Of a DNA stretch of 64,000 nt, positions 30,745 through 39,747 are shown in pieces. The DNA comes from Schlegelella aquatica (GTDB lineage: Bacteria; Pseudomonadota; Gammaproteobacteria; Burkholderiales; Burkholderiaceae_C). Below the pieces are notes generated by a model, which saw only the letters and a list, made by a program, of their open reading frames with translations, ran no database searches and was not told the origin of the DNA. The stretch spans positions 3,284,565 to 3,348,564 of the forward strand of contig NZ_CP110257.1 of assembly GCF_026013905.1 (NCBI RefSeq), written 5' to 3'. The position numbers and the translations under genes are program-made. Position 1 is the first letter of the stretch; the number at the start of each line of letters is the position of its first letter.

Positions 30745-30883
30745 CGCCTTGATGTGCGGGGCACGTCGTAGGGCAGAAGGATCGGCTCGCTCATCAAGCG
30801 CTGGCCCGTGCTGGGAAGATGGACATGTGGGGACGAACCAGGAGCTCCGTGTCATCCCGCTGCGCACCAGCGCGGCGAAGTGG

Positions 30884-31957
30884 TCAGGTGTCCTGCCGCT
30901 CGTCCCACTGCCAGATGGTCAGGCCGTAGTCCGTACCGAAGGCCGGCATCACTTCGCCTTGCCTGAAAAAGCGCCGGCTGTCGGCCTTCGCTGGGGTGAA
31001 CCACCAGCCTTCGCGCGGGCAGGGCTTGTTCGCTTCACAGCGCAGACGAACCGGAGATTGCCAATTCGGCTGTTCGCCGCCACGCACGTCCGGCTTGTGC
31101 ACGAAGTACCACGTGGTGTCTACGGCCACCGTCTTCAGCGTGCCGGTCACTTCAGTGAGATCGTCCGGTTCGTGCTCAATTCCGAGCTGGCGATCATAGT
31201 CTTCCCAGATATCAACCACCTCGCGGCCTGTGATTCTGTAGGCGGGCTGCATCGCACGTCCTTCGATGCAGAACGCCAAGCTGAAGTTGCCCGCACCTTC
31301 GTCGGCCCATTGAGCCGGAACCCATACGCCCGTGCGTGGGCAGCGCTCGCCGGGTCTTGCTTGGATGCCACGGTCGATCGGATGGACTGGAAAGGAGGCG
31401 GGAGGGTTTGCCAGCCGGTACTTGTCGACGAAGGACTTCTTTCCTACTGGGTCGTCACCGACCGGCCCATTGCTCATATCCAATAGCCTGCGACTCTGCT
31501 CAATGAGCGAATCCCGATTCAGCCATTTCAACCCCTTCCACTCGTTGTCCCTCAGCACGTCGGCGCCCGTCCCACAGGCGTAACTCATGCGTTCGAACTC
31601 TTTTCTCCATTCGTCACGCGTCTCATAGCCAAAGGCGTTCTCGATCAAGCCTCGATAGTCGGAAGATGCCGACGACAGGAAGTCGAGCATGGGCATGTAG
31701 TCGCCCGCCGTTCTGACGAACTCGATGCCACGGCGAATGTTCTCTGCATGGGTCAGGTAGCGTGAAACCCAATAGTCGACCCGCCCCCGGCCATGGGCTT
31801 GGTGGCCTCCAATGAGCTTGTTGAAGAAGTGCGCGAACTCCTCGCACAGCTGCGCGCACAGCTCGTAGTAAGGGATCGACGTGGCCTCATACAGGAACCA
31901 CGCATCCTGGTCCAGGTTGCGGGGCACGTCGTAGGGCAGAAGGATCGGCTCGCTCAT
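30884..31957 (-). CDS. Putative T6SS/polymorphic-toxin immunity protein (Imm71/Imm72-like)
   Basis: 357 aa from MSEPILLPYDVPRNLDQ (31957). The N-terminal ~200 residues are helical and rich in aromatic residues (WFLYEATSIPYYELCAQLCEEFAHFF). Two Cys-Gly-Trp modules follow: ERCPRTGVWVPAQW in the middle and a C-terminal CPREGWWFTPAKADSRRFF...YGLTIWQWDER (303-357). The latter is nearly identical, also at DNA level, to the end of the PoNi-like protein upstream. Cytosolic, no signal peptide. The domain pattern resembles Imm71/Imm72 immunity proteins, but I cannot confirm it. Its cognate toxin is not present. Confidence 0.7.
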   Translation of the reverse strand: MSEPILLPYDVPRNLDQDAWFLYEATSIPYYELCAQLCEEFAHFFNKLIGGHQAHGRGRVDYWVSRYLTHAENIRRGIEFVRTAGDYMPMLDFLSSASSDYRGLIENAFGYETRDEWRKEFERMSYACGTGADVLRDNEWKGLKWLNRDSLIEQSRRLLDMSNGPVGDDPVGKKSFVDKYRLANPPASFPVHPIDRGIQARPGERCPRTGVWVPAQWADEGAGNFSLAFCIEGRAMQPAYRITGREVVDIWEDYDRQLGIEHEPDDLTEVTGTLKTVAVDTTWYFVHKPDVRGGEQPNWQSPVRLRCEANKPCPREGWWFTPAKADSRRFFRQGEVMPAFGTDYGLTIWQWDERQDT

Positions 31958-32043
31958 TGGGTGCCGTCGGGTACGGAAAGGGGGACCTTCATTCAGAGGT
32001 CGGAACAGACTTTGACTGCCCGCCGACGGGCGGGCGCTGCAGA

Positions 32044-32769
32044 TCAGTCGCCGATCCGTTCCCACAGCGTGATGCCATAGGCAGAGCCGAGATCGGGCAG
32101 CCGCTCGCCGGCGTGGACCCTCAACTGGCGCTTGTGGTCATCCACCGACTGCCACACGCCGCCCTGGGGGACCGGCTCGCCGGCTTTGATGCGAGGCGGT
32201 GAGACTTCGGTTCGCCAATTGTCGGGCCAGTCGATGGGACCGGTGTACGTCTGGTCAAGAATCCAGTCGTCAGTGCCCTCGTATGACCACATGTCATCCA
32301 CCGTATAGCGGATGTTCTGCGCCATACGCGCCATTGGCGTCCAGTACTTGGTCAGTTCCGTGTGTTCGTCCTCCGTCATCCAGTCCAGCATGTCGCCTTC
32401 GCTGAGCAGATAGCGGCTGTAGTCGGGGATGGACCGGAACATGCCTGTGGCGTAGTACTTGTCCCACAGTTCGGGTTTGTAGTCGCCCGGTTTGGGCTTG
32501 CGTTCGATGATGGGCCAGTACGTGCGCTCGAAGTTCCTTGCTGCCTGCCCTTTGGTACCGCAGTCCGGGTCTGGCGTCCGGTCGTGAACCGCCCGCTGCA
32601 GCGCCTTGCGCAGCGCATTGCGCCACTGCTCGTGCAGGCGGACCAGCTCTTCGTGGTACTCGAACGAGGCGAACTTGCGTTTGAGCCACTCCTTGCGCAG
32701 TCGCTTCTCTTCTTCTGGCATCGCCTTGATGTGCGCCGGCAGTTGCAGCGGGTTGTCAGCGGTACTCAT
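32044..32769 (-). CDS. Putative immunity protein with shared C-terminal cassette
   Basis: 241 aa from ATG 32769, eight bases after GAGGA. It is highly charged and helical (AHIKAMPEEEKRLRKEWLKRKFASFEYHEELVRL), with a YWP-rich middle and DPDCGTKGQAARNFERTYWP. It ends with PQGGVWQSVDDHKRQLRVHAGERLPDLGSAYGITLWERIGD, a diverged form of the cassette found in the two neighbouring proteins. A damaged second copy lies at 30319-30744. Probably an immunity protein for a lost toxin. Unknown family. Confidence 0.65.
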   Translation of the reverse strand: MSTADNPLQLPAHIKAMPEEEKRLRKEWLKRKFASFEYHEELVRLHEQWRNALRKALQRAVHDRTPDPDCGTKGQAARNFERTYWPIIERKPKPGDYKPELWDKYYATGMFRSIPDYSRYLLSEGDMLDWMTEDEHTELTKYWTPMARMAQNIRYTVDDMWSYEGTDDWILDQTYTGPIDWPDNWRTEVSPPRIKAGEPVPQGGVWQSVDDHKRQLRVHAGERLPDLGSAYGITLWERIGD

Positions 32770-32771
32770 GT

Positions 32772-33146
32772 TGCATTTCCTCAGTGGCTGGCCGGCGGCA
32801 CGGCTTGGTCTAGCGGCTTCCCGGCGGGCCGAGAGCGGATGTCGCTGCTCTCGAGCACGAGGGCACTCGCGCGCGTACGGAACGAGCTTTTCGACCGGCG
32901 TCTCGAACATCGTCGGCTTGATGTTCGACCACAAGTCGTTGTCCGCCGGCGGCGGCGTCCGCCGCCCACCCGCGTAAATGAACCGTACGTTGCGCTTCAA
33001 CGCGATGACGCTTCGCCGCTTGCCCCATGACGCCCAGTGGAACTCGTTGTCCGCGGCTTTGACACCGAAGGCAAACACCCGCGGCGGGGTGGTACCGAGG
33101 TCCAGGAGCGCCGCTTCATCCCGCTGAGCACAGGCGCGGCGAAGTG
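32772..33146 (-). pseudogene. Orphan protein fragment between immunity genes
   Basis: An uninterrupted frame with no ATG and coding-like composition: EFHWASWGKRRSVIALKRNVRF...GGRRTPPPADNDLWSNIKPTMFETPVEKLVPYARECP. It has no stop and runs in frame into the 241-aa gene. KPTMFEMPVE also appears downstream of the damaged copy (about 30270-30290), so this sequence is part of the repeated array. It reads like the C-terminal end of an unrecognised protein; the N-terminal part is gone. Confidence 0.6.
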
Positions 33147-34157
33147 TCACGTGTCCTGCCGCTCGTCCCACTGCCAGATGGTCAGCCCGTAGTCGGTGCC
33201 GAAGGCCGGCATCACTTCGCCTTGCTTGAAGAAGCGCCGGCTGTCGGCCTTGGCGGGGGTGAACCACCAGCCTTCGCGTGGGCAGGGCTGGCCGGCTTCG
33301 CAGCGCAGGCGCGTTGGCCCGCCGGGTGACTGCTCCGAAAGCTCGGCATGCTCGCGCGCCCAGGCGACGAGATCCTTCGGGTAGTAGATGTACTTGTGCA
33401 GGCTGGAGTCGTCCTCGATACCGAGCAGCAGCACGGCGGCGCCTGCTTCGAAGCTCCAGTAGCCGTAGTAGCCACCCTGGTTGCCGTTCTCGTCCGGTTT
33501 GTGGCTGTCATGCCAGCCGGTGCCGGCCAAGTCCTTGTACCAGCGCTTCAGGAACAGGTCGAGTTCCTTGAGTTGCTTGGCTGGTGTGTCCTCGGTCAGG
33601 GCATAGAAGAGGTTTTCGTACGGCCGGACCTGGCATGCGTGCTCGGTGGTAAACCGCTTCTCTGCTCCGAACACGTGGATCATGAACTCTTCATAGATGA
33701 CATCGGCTCCGCCGTTTGACGTGCCGCCTTCCCCGTCCTGCAAGGCGGCGATCCGCGGGAGCAAGTCACGGCGGTGGAGAAGGAAGCACAGTCCGATCAG
33801 TTGCATCAGCTCGCAGTACTCGTCGAGGAAGGTGAACGTGAACACGACCTCGTTGCGATCGTCCGTCTCGCGCCATATCAGTTCACCGTAGCGCTCGTAG
33901 GCTGCAACCACACCCTCCAGCTCGAGACGCAACTGCTCGATGGCCTCGCCCGCCGTGTAGCGAAGCAGCAACCTGCAGAACCGCTCATAGGCCGCGCCAC
34001 GCGCGAGGGACATGTGCCAGCCAGGCTCCCTCTCGGGAGACCGAAGGTTTTCTTCCAGACCCTCCGGACCGTACAGAACTTCCTCGAATCCTTTGAGCTG
34101 ATCGAGGTAGTACTGCTGGGTCAGGAACTGCTGGCGGCGGATCTCATGGAACTCCAT
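33147..34157 (-). CDS. PoNi-like (DUF1911) immunity protein
   Basis: 336 aa. RYTAGEAIEQLRLELEGVVAAYERYG and VVFTFTFLDEYCELMQLIGLCFLLHRRDLLPRI form a helical bundle. NQGGYYGYWSFEAGAAVLLLGIEDDSSLHKYIYYPKDLVAWA (227-268) matches the DUF1911 pattern found in immunity proteins for PoNe DNases. The last ~50 residues are the shared cassette (285-336). It follows the DNase effector by 9 bp on the same strand, so pairing with it is very likely. Cytosolic. Confidence 0.85.
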   Translation of the reverse strand: MEFHEIRRQQFLTQQYYLDQLKGFEEVLYGPEGLEENLRSPEREPGWHMSLARGAAYERFCRLLLRYTAGEAIEQLRLELEGVVAAYERYGELIWRETDDRNEVVFTFTFLDEYCELMQLIGLCFLLHRRDLLPRIAALQDGEGGTSNGGADVIYEEFMIHVFGAEKRFTTEHACQVRPYENLFYALTEDTPAKQLKELDLFLKRWYKDLAGTGWHDSHKPDENGNQGGYYGYWSFEAGAAVLLLGIEDDSSLHKYIYYPKDLVAWAREHAELSEQSPGGPTRLRCEAGQPCPREGWWFTPAKADSRRFFKQGEVMPAFGTDYGLTIWQWDERQDT

Positions 34158-34166
34158 ATCTCTCCT

Positions 34167-35618
34167 TCAACGTGAACGCCGGTTCGCGGCGGGAACGCCT
34201 GCCCGGTCGTTCACGACTTGCGCAATCTGGTTGTCCGTCCACTCTCTTGTGGCTTGATGCGTGGCGTGAAAGCCTGCCTGTACGTCGCGTTGCGAAGCAT
34301 GAAGAATCAAGGCCTCCGCATGAGCTCCCGCCTGAGGAATGGAGAAGAACAACACGTGCCGGCTGTACGCCGCTGCCTTCAGTCGGCGGAACACTTGAAG
34401 GTCCGGAGGGCTTGAAGCGAGCGCAGATGGCAGACGCCTTTCTATCCAGGAGTGACTCATCTGCGTGATCTTGCCGTTAGTCTGGCGGAAGGCGGTAGCC
34501 CCGGCTGCACTCTGTCCGCCCGTACCTGTTCGCCGGCGCAGGCCGCCGGCGTTCGGCGCTCCCCGTTCGTTCTTGTCCCCCGCCTCCCCCAACAACGCGG
34601 CCAGACTCTTCGTCGGGTCATAACTGGCCTTGGCCTCGATGATCGCGTACGGCTTCGGGCCGTTGTTGGTCCTCCACACCGCGTCGATGCCGCGCCCCCT
34701 CGGTGCACAAGGCCACAGCTGCACCAAGTGCCCGCCGTCATTGAGCTTCGCGTTGTTCTTGGCCCCGCGGTCGTGCTGCACCTTGCTGCCCCAGCCCTTG
34801 ATCTCCTGACAGTGGTAGTCGGCCATGTGCTCGCCCATCACGCCCAGCACCTTCTGCGTCAGGCTCTTGAACCGCGCGGTGCGCTGGGTCGCGGCGTTGG
34901 GGCTGTTCGGCTGGGCGTGGTTGTGGTGGTCGGTGCCGGGGTTGCTGCCAGCGCGCGCATGCGTGTTGGGCTTGGTGACCGGCGTGCCTGCACCCGGCCG
35001 CGTTGGAAGCGGGGTGTCGGCGCTGGTCTTGCGACCCCGGGCCAGCCATTCGTCGACCTGCTTCTTGAAGGCATCGAACTGCCGGCCCAGGTTTTGGCGG
35101 ATCCGCTCGATGCTCTGCCGCACCTCGGGGCTGAGGCGCCGCGTGAGGTTGGCATTCGTCAGGATGCCGTCCAGCGTCTGGCGCAACTTGGAAAGATCCA
35201 GCACCTCGCGCAGCACCTTCTCGGGGTCGCCCTTGTACAGGCGGCGGATCATGTCGAGCAGTTCGTCGACACGCACTGTGCCACTGTTCACCGCGCGCAG
35301 CGAGCGCTTGGCAGCATCGCCGCCACCGGGGATCAATCCGATCAGGGCCGTGATCAGGTTGAACCAGGCCAGCGGGCTGGCGGGCGCGGCGCTCACCTCA
35401 ACCAGCCCCTTGATGATGTCGCGCGCGTCGACGAGCTGGCCGAGCACCGGCACGCAACCGATGACGGTTTCCGCCAGGATGGCCCACGGCGCGTTGTTGT
35501 CGCCCTTGAGGAAGCTGACGGCTTCGTCCTTCAGCTCATCGAGCCAGCCGTGACGGCTGCTGCCTGCACCGGCCTGAGCGCCCTCGCGAGCAGCACGGGT
35601 GGCCACGGCGGTGCTCAT
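34167..35618 (-). CDS. T6SS effector with C-terminal PD-(D/E)xK (PoNe-like) DNase domain
   Basis: 483 aa. The N-terminal 35-115 part has two hydrophobic segments around NNAPWAILAETVIGCVPVLGQ and ALIGLIPGGGDAAKR, a pre-toxin region common to VgrG- and PAAR-delivered effectors. A proline/glycine-rich linker covers 195-245. The nuclease domain runs from about 250: GEHMADYH (E263), GRGIDAVWR (D312), YAIIEAKASYDP (E328-x-K330), the PD-(D/E)xK active-site set as seen in PoNe. It overlaps the vgrG stop by 4 bp and precedes its immunity gene by 9 bp. Predicted target: DNA of competing cells. Confidence 0.85.
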   Translation of the reverse strand: MSTAVATRAAREGAQAGAGSSRHGWLDELKDEAVSFLKGDNNAPWAILAETVIGCVPVLGQLVDARDIIKGLVEVSAAPASPLAWFNLITALIGLIPGGGDAAKRSLRAVNSGTVRVDELLDMIRRLYKGDPEKVLREVLDLSKLRQTLDGILTNANLTRRLSPEVRQSIERIRQNLGRQFDAFKKQVDEWLARGRKTSADTPLPTRPGAGTPVTKPNTHARAGSNPGTDHHNHAQPNSPNAATQRTARFKSLTQKVLGVMGEHMADYHCQEIKGWGSKVQHDRGAKNNAKLNDGGHLVQLWPCAPRGRGIDAVWRTNNGPKPYAIIEAKASYDPTKSLAALLGEAGDKNERGAPNAGGLRRRTGTGGQSAAGATAFRQTNGKITQMSHSWIERRLPSALASSPPDLQVFRRLKAAAYSRHVLFFSIPQAGAHAEALILHASQRDVQAGFHATHQATREWTDNQIAQVVNDRAGVPAANRRSR

Positions 35619-38600
35619 GCCCGACCTCCACGCACTGTCTCGCTCAGGGCCTGCTGGCGCGTTTCGTCCAGGTAGTGCCAGAGGTCCTCGCCGTCCGGCT
35701 CACCCGTTGCGGCGTTCAACTCGGCGTGGAGTTCGCGCTGTTCGGCGGTGGCCTGCTGCGACCAGAACCGTGCCGTCTCGCTCAGGTAACGTTCGATGTT
35801 CGCGATGGCCTCCTCGTTCGTGCTGCTGCCGGCCTTGAAGGTGTTGGCGGGCAGTTCGACGCAGGCCCTGGGCGCCGCGGGGTCTTCGCCGTAGTACACG
35901 CGGGCGGGACAGTTCGGCACGCCTTCAAGCCGTGCGTAGCCGTTGTCGTCGAGCACACCTTGGCGCACGGTACCGTCTTCGAACACCACGTGGTAAGGCG
36001 CGCGGGCCACCGGTTGCAGCCACTCATCGTGGTAGTTCAGCTCCAGCACGGCCGGCTTCTGCGATGCAGTGCCCACCGGCAACGCCTCCAACACCGCCGC
36101 CTCCCGCCCCGCCCCCTCCCACTGATGCGTGGCCGCCTGCACCACAAAGCTGCCCGGGGTGGTGAAGCGGATGTCGCTGCCGTCGAGCACGACGGCGCTG
36201 TCGCCGCCCACCAGCTCGATGCGCTGCTTGGCCTGCACGACGATCTCGTCGGCCACGCTCAGGATCTGCACCTGCTGGTCGGCCAGGATCTGCAGCCGGT
36301 CGGTGTGCGCGCGCAGGCTCACCGGCCCTCGCGCGGCCTTGAGCTGGAGGCCGCCGGCGTGGGTGTACCAGCTGGCCGTGCCGCCGGCGGTCACGCTGGC
36401 CGTGGCGCCGGCGCTGGCGTGCCAGTCGCCCTGCGCCACTGCGGCGTGGTCGCCCGAGGCATGCTGCACGAGGGCGGCCTCGCTCGCCTGGGCCAGGGTG
36501 GACGGCGTGTCCAACGTCACGGTGGGGCCTGCGGGCCGTTCGACCGGTTCGGTGGGCTGGCGCGCCGCGTCCTGCTTGACGGCGGGCTGTCCGCTCACCG
36601 GGCCGCCGTAACGACCCTCCTCGGCAGGGTCGAGCAGGCGCAACAGCTGTACCGCCGAGCCGGGCCCGCCGGCCGCCTGCCCCGCCGGCTCGGCCTCGTG
36701 CGGCTCCAGCCCGTGGGCGCGCGCCGCGCGTGCAGCGGCGTGCAGGCGTTCGGCCAACTCCTGCGCCGCGCGCAGTTGCGCCACCGCCTCGGCCGCATCC
36801 ATCTGGGTGGACTCGGCACTGCCGTAGCGCCCGGGGCGGGCACTGGTGGTCACGAGCAGCCCCTCGCCGGCGCGCAGCGTCGCCCAGCCTTGGGTGCCGG
36901 CCTCGAAGCCGGCGCCACGCACGCCGCCGCGCCAAGCGCTCCCGCACGCTTGCTCGATGAGATGACCGAGCGCCAGCTCGGCCAGGGTGTGGCTGGCCTG
37001 CCAGCGCATGCGCAGCTGGCCGGTGGCGTCGTCGAGCACCCATTCCTGGTGACCGGCGCCGCCCAGGCTGCGCTGGTACCAGCCGCTCAGCACCCCCGGG
37101 TGGTTGGCCGCGCGAAGGGGGGCGCGGTCGCCCGCGGCGCGAGCCCCGGCGCGCCCGTCGAAGCCCCCGCTCGGCTCGCACGCGCCCGCCGGGGGCACTT
37201 CGCGCCCGGCCCTCTCGCCACCGGCCAGCGGCGGGCGGTCCTGCCCGTTGTACAGCTGCCCGACGATCACCGGGCGGTCGATGTCGCCGGCGATGAAGTC
37301 GACCAGCACCTCGCTGCCCACGCGGGCGGTGAAGACGCTGCCCCAGTTGGCGCCGGCCGCGCGCTCGGCCACGCGCACCCACGCGCCGCTGCGTGCGTCG
37401 CCGGGGGCGTTGCCCCCTTCGTGCGGGCTGGACTCGTCGTGCGGCAGCCCACCCGGCCAGGGCGCCTCGCCCCGCTGCCAGGCGAACTGGATCTTCAGCC
37501 GCTGGTCGCGCTCGGTGGTGGCCGGCTCGCCGGGGTGGCCCACCACCAGCGCGGTCTGCAAGCCCCACGCGGTGGGGCGCGGGCGCGGGGGCGGCACATG
37601 GGCGAGTTCGGCCGGCTGGGCCTGCAGCTCGCAGCGGTACGCGCCGTGCTCCAGCTCGGGCTCGCCGGCGATCTCGGCAGCGCGGGCGCCCAGGTTGTTG
37701 TGCACCCGGTGCTCCACGGCGAGCACCAGGTACTCGCCGCCCAGGCTGGGGTGCTCCACCAGCGCGAACCGCGCGCCGGGACGCGCCATGCGCCAAGTGC
37801 CTTGCGCGTGCACGCGCCTGCCGTCCTGCGCGTAAGCGTCGGCGCGCACCTGGGCGCGCGCAGCGGCCACGCCCTCGGCGTCGTCCGGCCGCGTCGCGCG
37901 CCCGTCCTGGGCCGCGCCTCCGCCGGGCCAACGCTCGCCCACCCCGTCGTAATGCTCCAGGCGGGGCAGGGCCGCCCCGGCCAGGGGCACCTCCTGTTCG
38001 GCCGCGACGCCTTGCAGGCGCTCGGGATGCCAGCGCGCGAGCGTGAGGGCCGTGGGATGGGCCCGCTGGGTGCAACGCACGCGGCTCAGGGTGTCCACTT
38101 CCCATGCCCGCGCGCGGGCGTGGCGGCCGGCCAGGTCGCGCGGCTGACTGAACCGCACGGGCCCCAGGAACGGCCGGGGGCTGGCGCGGTCGGTGAGCAC
38201 CAGGCAATGACGCGCCTGGTGCGCCGCGAGCCCGTCGCGCTGCGCCTGGGCGTCGGCGTCGCTCTGGTGCTCGAAGTGGTACCCGATGCCCTCCTCGGCC
38301 AGCAGGCGCTGCACGAAGTCGAGGTCCGTCTCGCGGTACTGGGTGCAGATCTCGCGCCGCGGCAGCGCCCGGGTCACCTCCACGCGCCAGTGCGCCTGAG
38401 GATGATCGCGAAACACGTCTTCGACGATCTCCAGCGCGGTGCGGTCCTGGTAGAGATAGGTGTCGCGCCGCAGCGCGAGGAAGTCCAGCCACGACCCCAG
38501 GCGCAGGCGCCAGCGATGCCAGCCGCCGTCGCTGCCCAGGTGGGCGGCCGCCGCGACGTAGCCGTGCCAGGTGCGCCGGCGGTCGTCGGCTTGCCGCAGC

Positions 38601-38893
38601 GCGAGGCTGAGCTGCTGGCCGATCAGCCGCGTGAGCGGCAGCTCGCCGGGGCTGCATGCCGTCAGCTCGATCGAGAACGGGGTGTCGCACGCTTCTCGGA
38701 TCGTGGCCTGCTCGGCCACCAGGCGCTCGGGGCCGAGCACGGTGCAAACCTGCAACAGCCGGTCGTGCTGGCTCAGCCAGGCGGCGCCGGACAGCGCGCT
38801 GCGAGCGGCCTCCTCCAACCCGACCGGCCCGGCAGGCACGGCACGGCCCCACCCGGCCGCTGCGTGCGGCCGGTCCGCCACGATGCGGGTCAT
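35615..38893 (-). CDS. vgrG: Type VI secretion VgrG spike protein with C-terminal extension
   Basis: 1092 aa. The gp27/gp5-like core shows DTPFSIELTACSPGELPLTRLIGQQLSLAL, the YRETDLDFVQRLLAEEGIGYHFEH block, and the OB-fold region WVRVAERAAGANWGSVFTARVGSEVLVDFIAGDIDRPVIVGQLYNG. DUF2345-type repeats with T-D-x and I-x-D residues follow (about 800-940). A tail from about 945 (LELNYHDEWLQPVARAPYHVVFEDGTVRQGVLD) resembles a transthyretin-like domain that some VgrGs use to load effectors. No other T6SS structural gene is in the window. Confidence 0.93.
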   Translation of the reverse strand: MTRIVADRPHAAAGWGRAVPAGPVGLEEAARSALSGAAWLSQHDRLLQVCTVLGPERLVAEQATIREACDTPFSIELTACSPGELPLTRLIGQQLSLALRQADDRRRTWHGYVAAAAHLGSDGGWHRWRLRLGSWLDFLALRRDTYLYQDRTALEIVEDVFRDHPQAHWRVEVTRALPRREICTQYRETDLDFVQRLLAEEGIGYHFEHQSDADAQAQRDGLAAHQARHCLVLTDRASPRPFLGPVRFSQPRDLAGRHARARAWEVDTLSRVRCTQRAHPTALTLARWHPERLQGVAAEQEVPLAGAALPRLEHYDGVGERWPGGGAAQDGRATRPDDAEGVAAARAQVRADAYAQDGRRVHAQGTWRMARPGARFALVEHPSLGGEYLVLAVEHRVHNNLGARAAEIAGEPELEHGAYRCELQAQPAELAHVPPPRPRPTAWGLQTALVVGHPGEPATTERDQRLKIQFAWQRGEAPWPGGLPHDESSPHEGGNAPGDARSGAWVRVAERAAGANWGSVFTARVGSEVLVDFIAGDIDRPVIVGQLYNGQDRPPLAGGERAGREVPPAGACEPSGGFDGRAGARAAGDRAPLRAANHPGVLSGWYQRSLGGAGHQEWVLDDATGQLRMRWQASHTLAELALGHLIEQACGSAWRGGVRGAGFEAGTQGWATLRAGEGLLVTTSARPGRYGSAESTQMDAAEAVAQLRAAQELAERLHAAARAARAHGLEPHEAEPAGQAAGGPGSAVQLLRLLDPAEEGRYGGPVSGQPAVKQDAARQPTEPVERPAGPTVTLDTPSTLAQASEAALVQHASGDHAAVAQGDWHASAGATASVTAGGTASWYTHAGGLQLKAARGPVSLRAHTDRLQILADQQVQILSVADEIVVQAKQRIELVGGDSAVVLDGSDIRFTTPGSFVVQAATHQWEGAGREAAVLEALPVGTASQKPAVLELNYHDEWLQPVARAPYHVVFEDGTVRQGVLDDNGYARLEGVPNCPARVYYGEDPAAPRACVELPANTFKAGSSTNEEAIANIERYLSETARFWSQQATAEQRELHAELNAATGEPDGEDLWHYLDETRQQALSETVRGGRA

Positions 38894-39551
38894 GGCTTCC
38901 CTCCCTGGAATGCATGTAGTGGTTCTCGGCCCGGCCCCCAGGCGGGGGCGCAGACCCGCGCCGCGAGCGCGGTGGCCCGATCGGCGCGCGCCGCATTGTG
39001 CCGAGCGCCGCGCAGGCTGGCACTCACCGAAAGGAGGGGATCGCGGGCGGAGTTGTTACCGGTCGTGACGCCCGCGCCGGTGGACCCCACCCAGGCGCCG
39101 GGCCCCATGCACCAGGAAGGCGCCGGCGAGCGATGCAATGCAGGATGGCAGCCGCTGCACGCGGCTGCCAACAGCGCCCCGCTCGGCGCGGCAGGTTCGA
39201 TCCCGCGCGAGCGGGTCAACTTCCGGTCAGAGGCGATGATGGACGAGCTGTCCCGATCGAGAAGCGGTGTGGGCGGCCACGACCACGGGCTTCTTCATCG
39301 ATGCGCACCGACGATCGCTCCCGAGGACAGCCGCCTCGCGCGTGGCTTGTTCGCTCGCGCCCGCTCGTGCCTGGCGCACGCGCGAGGCGCCGGGTTCGCG
39401 CCGCCCTCCTTGACCGGCCCCGCACAGGCGTGCGAGCGACGCCTCACGAGCGAGTGTGCGCGTCGCGCAACTTCTCCACGCTCGATATTGCGTTGACCGC
39501 ATATACCCGATGGAACTTTACGGGCGAGTGTGTTCTCCTTTCTTTCAGGAA

Positions 39552-39575
39552 CCGTGCTTTCGTGAGTGAACACGG
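39552..39575 (+). promoter_or_regulatory. Inverted repeat upstream of the sigma-54 promoter
   Basis: CCGTG (39552-39556) and CACGG (39571-39575) are separated by 14 bases, ending about 12 bp before the -24 box. It is a candidate activator site, though closer to the promoter than usual enhancer sites. Identity of the activator unknown. Confidence 0.3.
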
Positions 39576-39586
39576 CCGCTGCGTCA

Positions 39587-39602
39587 GGGCACGCTCCTTG
39601 CA
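39587..39602 (+). promoter_or_regulatory. Sigma-54 promoter of prkA-yeaH-spoVR
   Basis: GGGCACG-CTCC-TTGCA matches the TGGCACG-N4-TTGCW consensus except for the first base. The invariant GG (39588-39589) and GC (39600-39601) are the required 10 bp apart. Transcription would start near 39613, giving a ~135-nt leader. The homologous E. coli yeaGH operon is sigma-54 (NtrC)-dependent, which agrees. Confidence 0.8.
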
Positions 39603-39747
39603 CGACCACGGGAACAAAAAAACAGGAGTAGGTTTGTGCTTCTGTTTGCACGATGAGGGCTCGGCATTTCATCGATGCTGAAACCAAGGCCGCCGATCGG
39701 TGTCATCATGGATGCACACGGCGCCGCACAAGGACCTGGAGGTCTGA

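Larger units (their letters stand above)
38894..39747. other. 850-bp intergenic region between the T6SS island and the prkA operon
   Basis: No gene is supported. The first ~500 bp are ordinary GC-rich sequence and the last ~270 bp are AT-richer. The latter part contains the sigma-54 promoter and an inverted repeat, described separately. Several short frames on both strands look like chance openings. Confidence 0.6.

Noticed and set aside
30745..30867. An N-terminal extension of the damaged immunity copy starting at 30867
   Set aside because: Its first residues come from the out-of-frame start of the neighbouring gene, so the extension is a junction artefact, not a conserved N-terminus.
35675..39496. 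A 1273-codon open frame on the plus strand, opposite vgrG
   Set aside because: It is the mirror image of a high-GC gene: it lacks a start signal, has skewed Ala/Arg/Val composition, and the minus strand carries a clear VgrG with family motifs.
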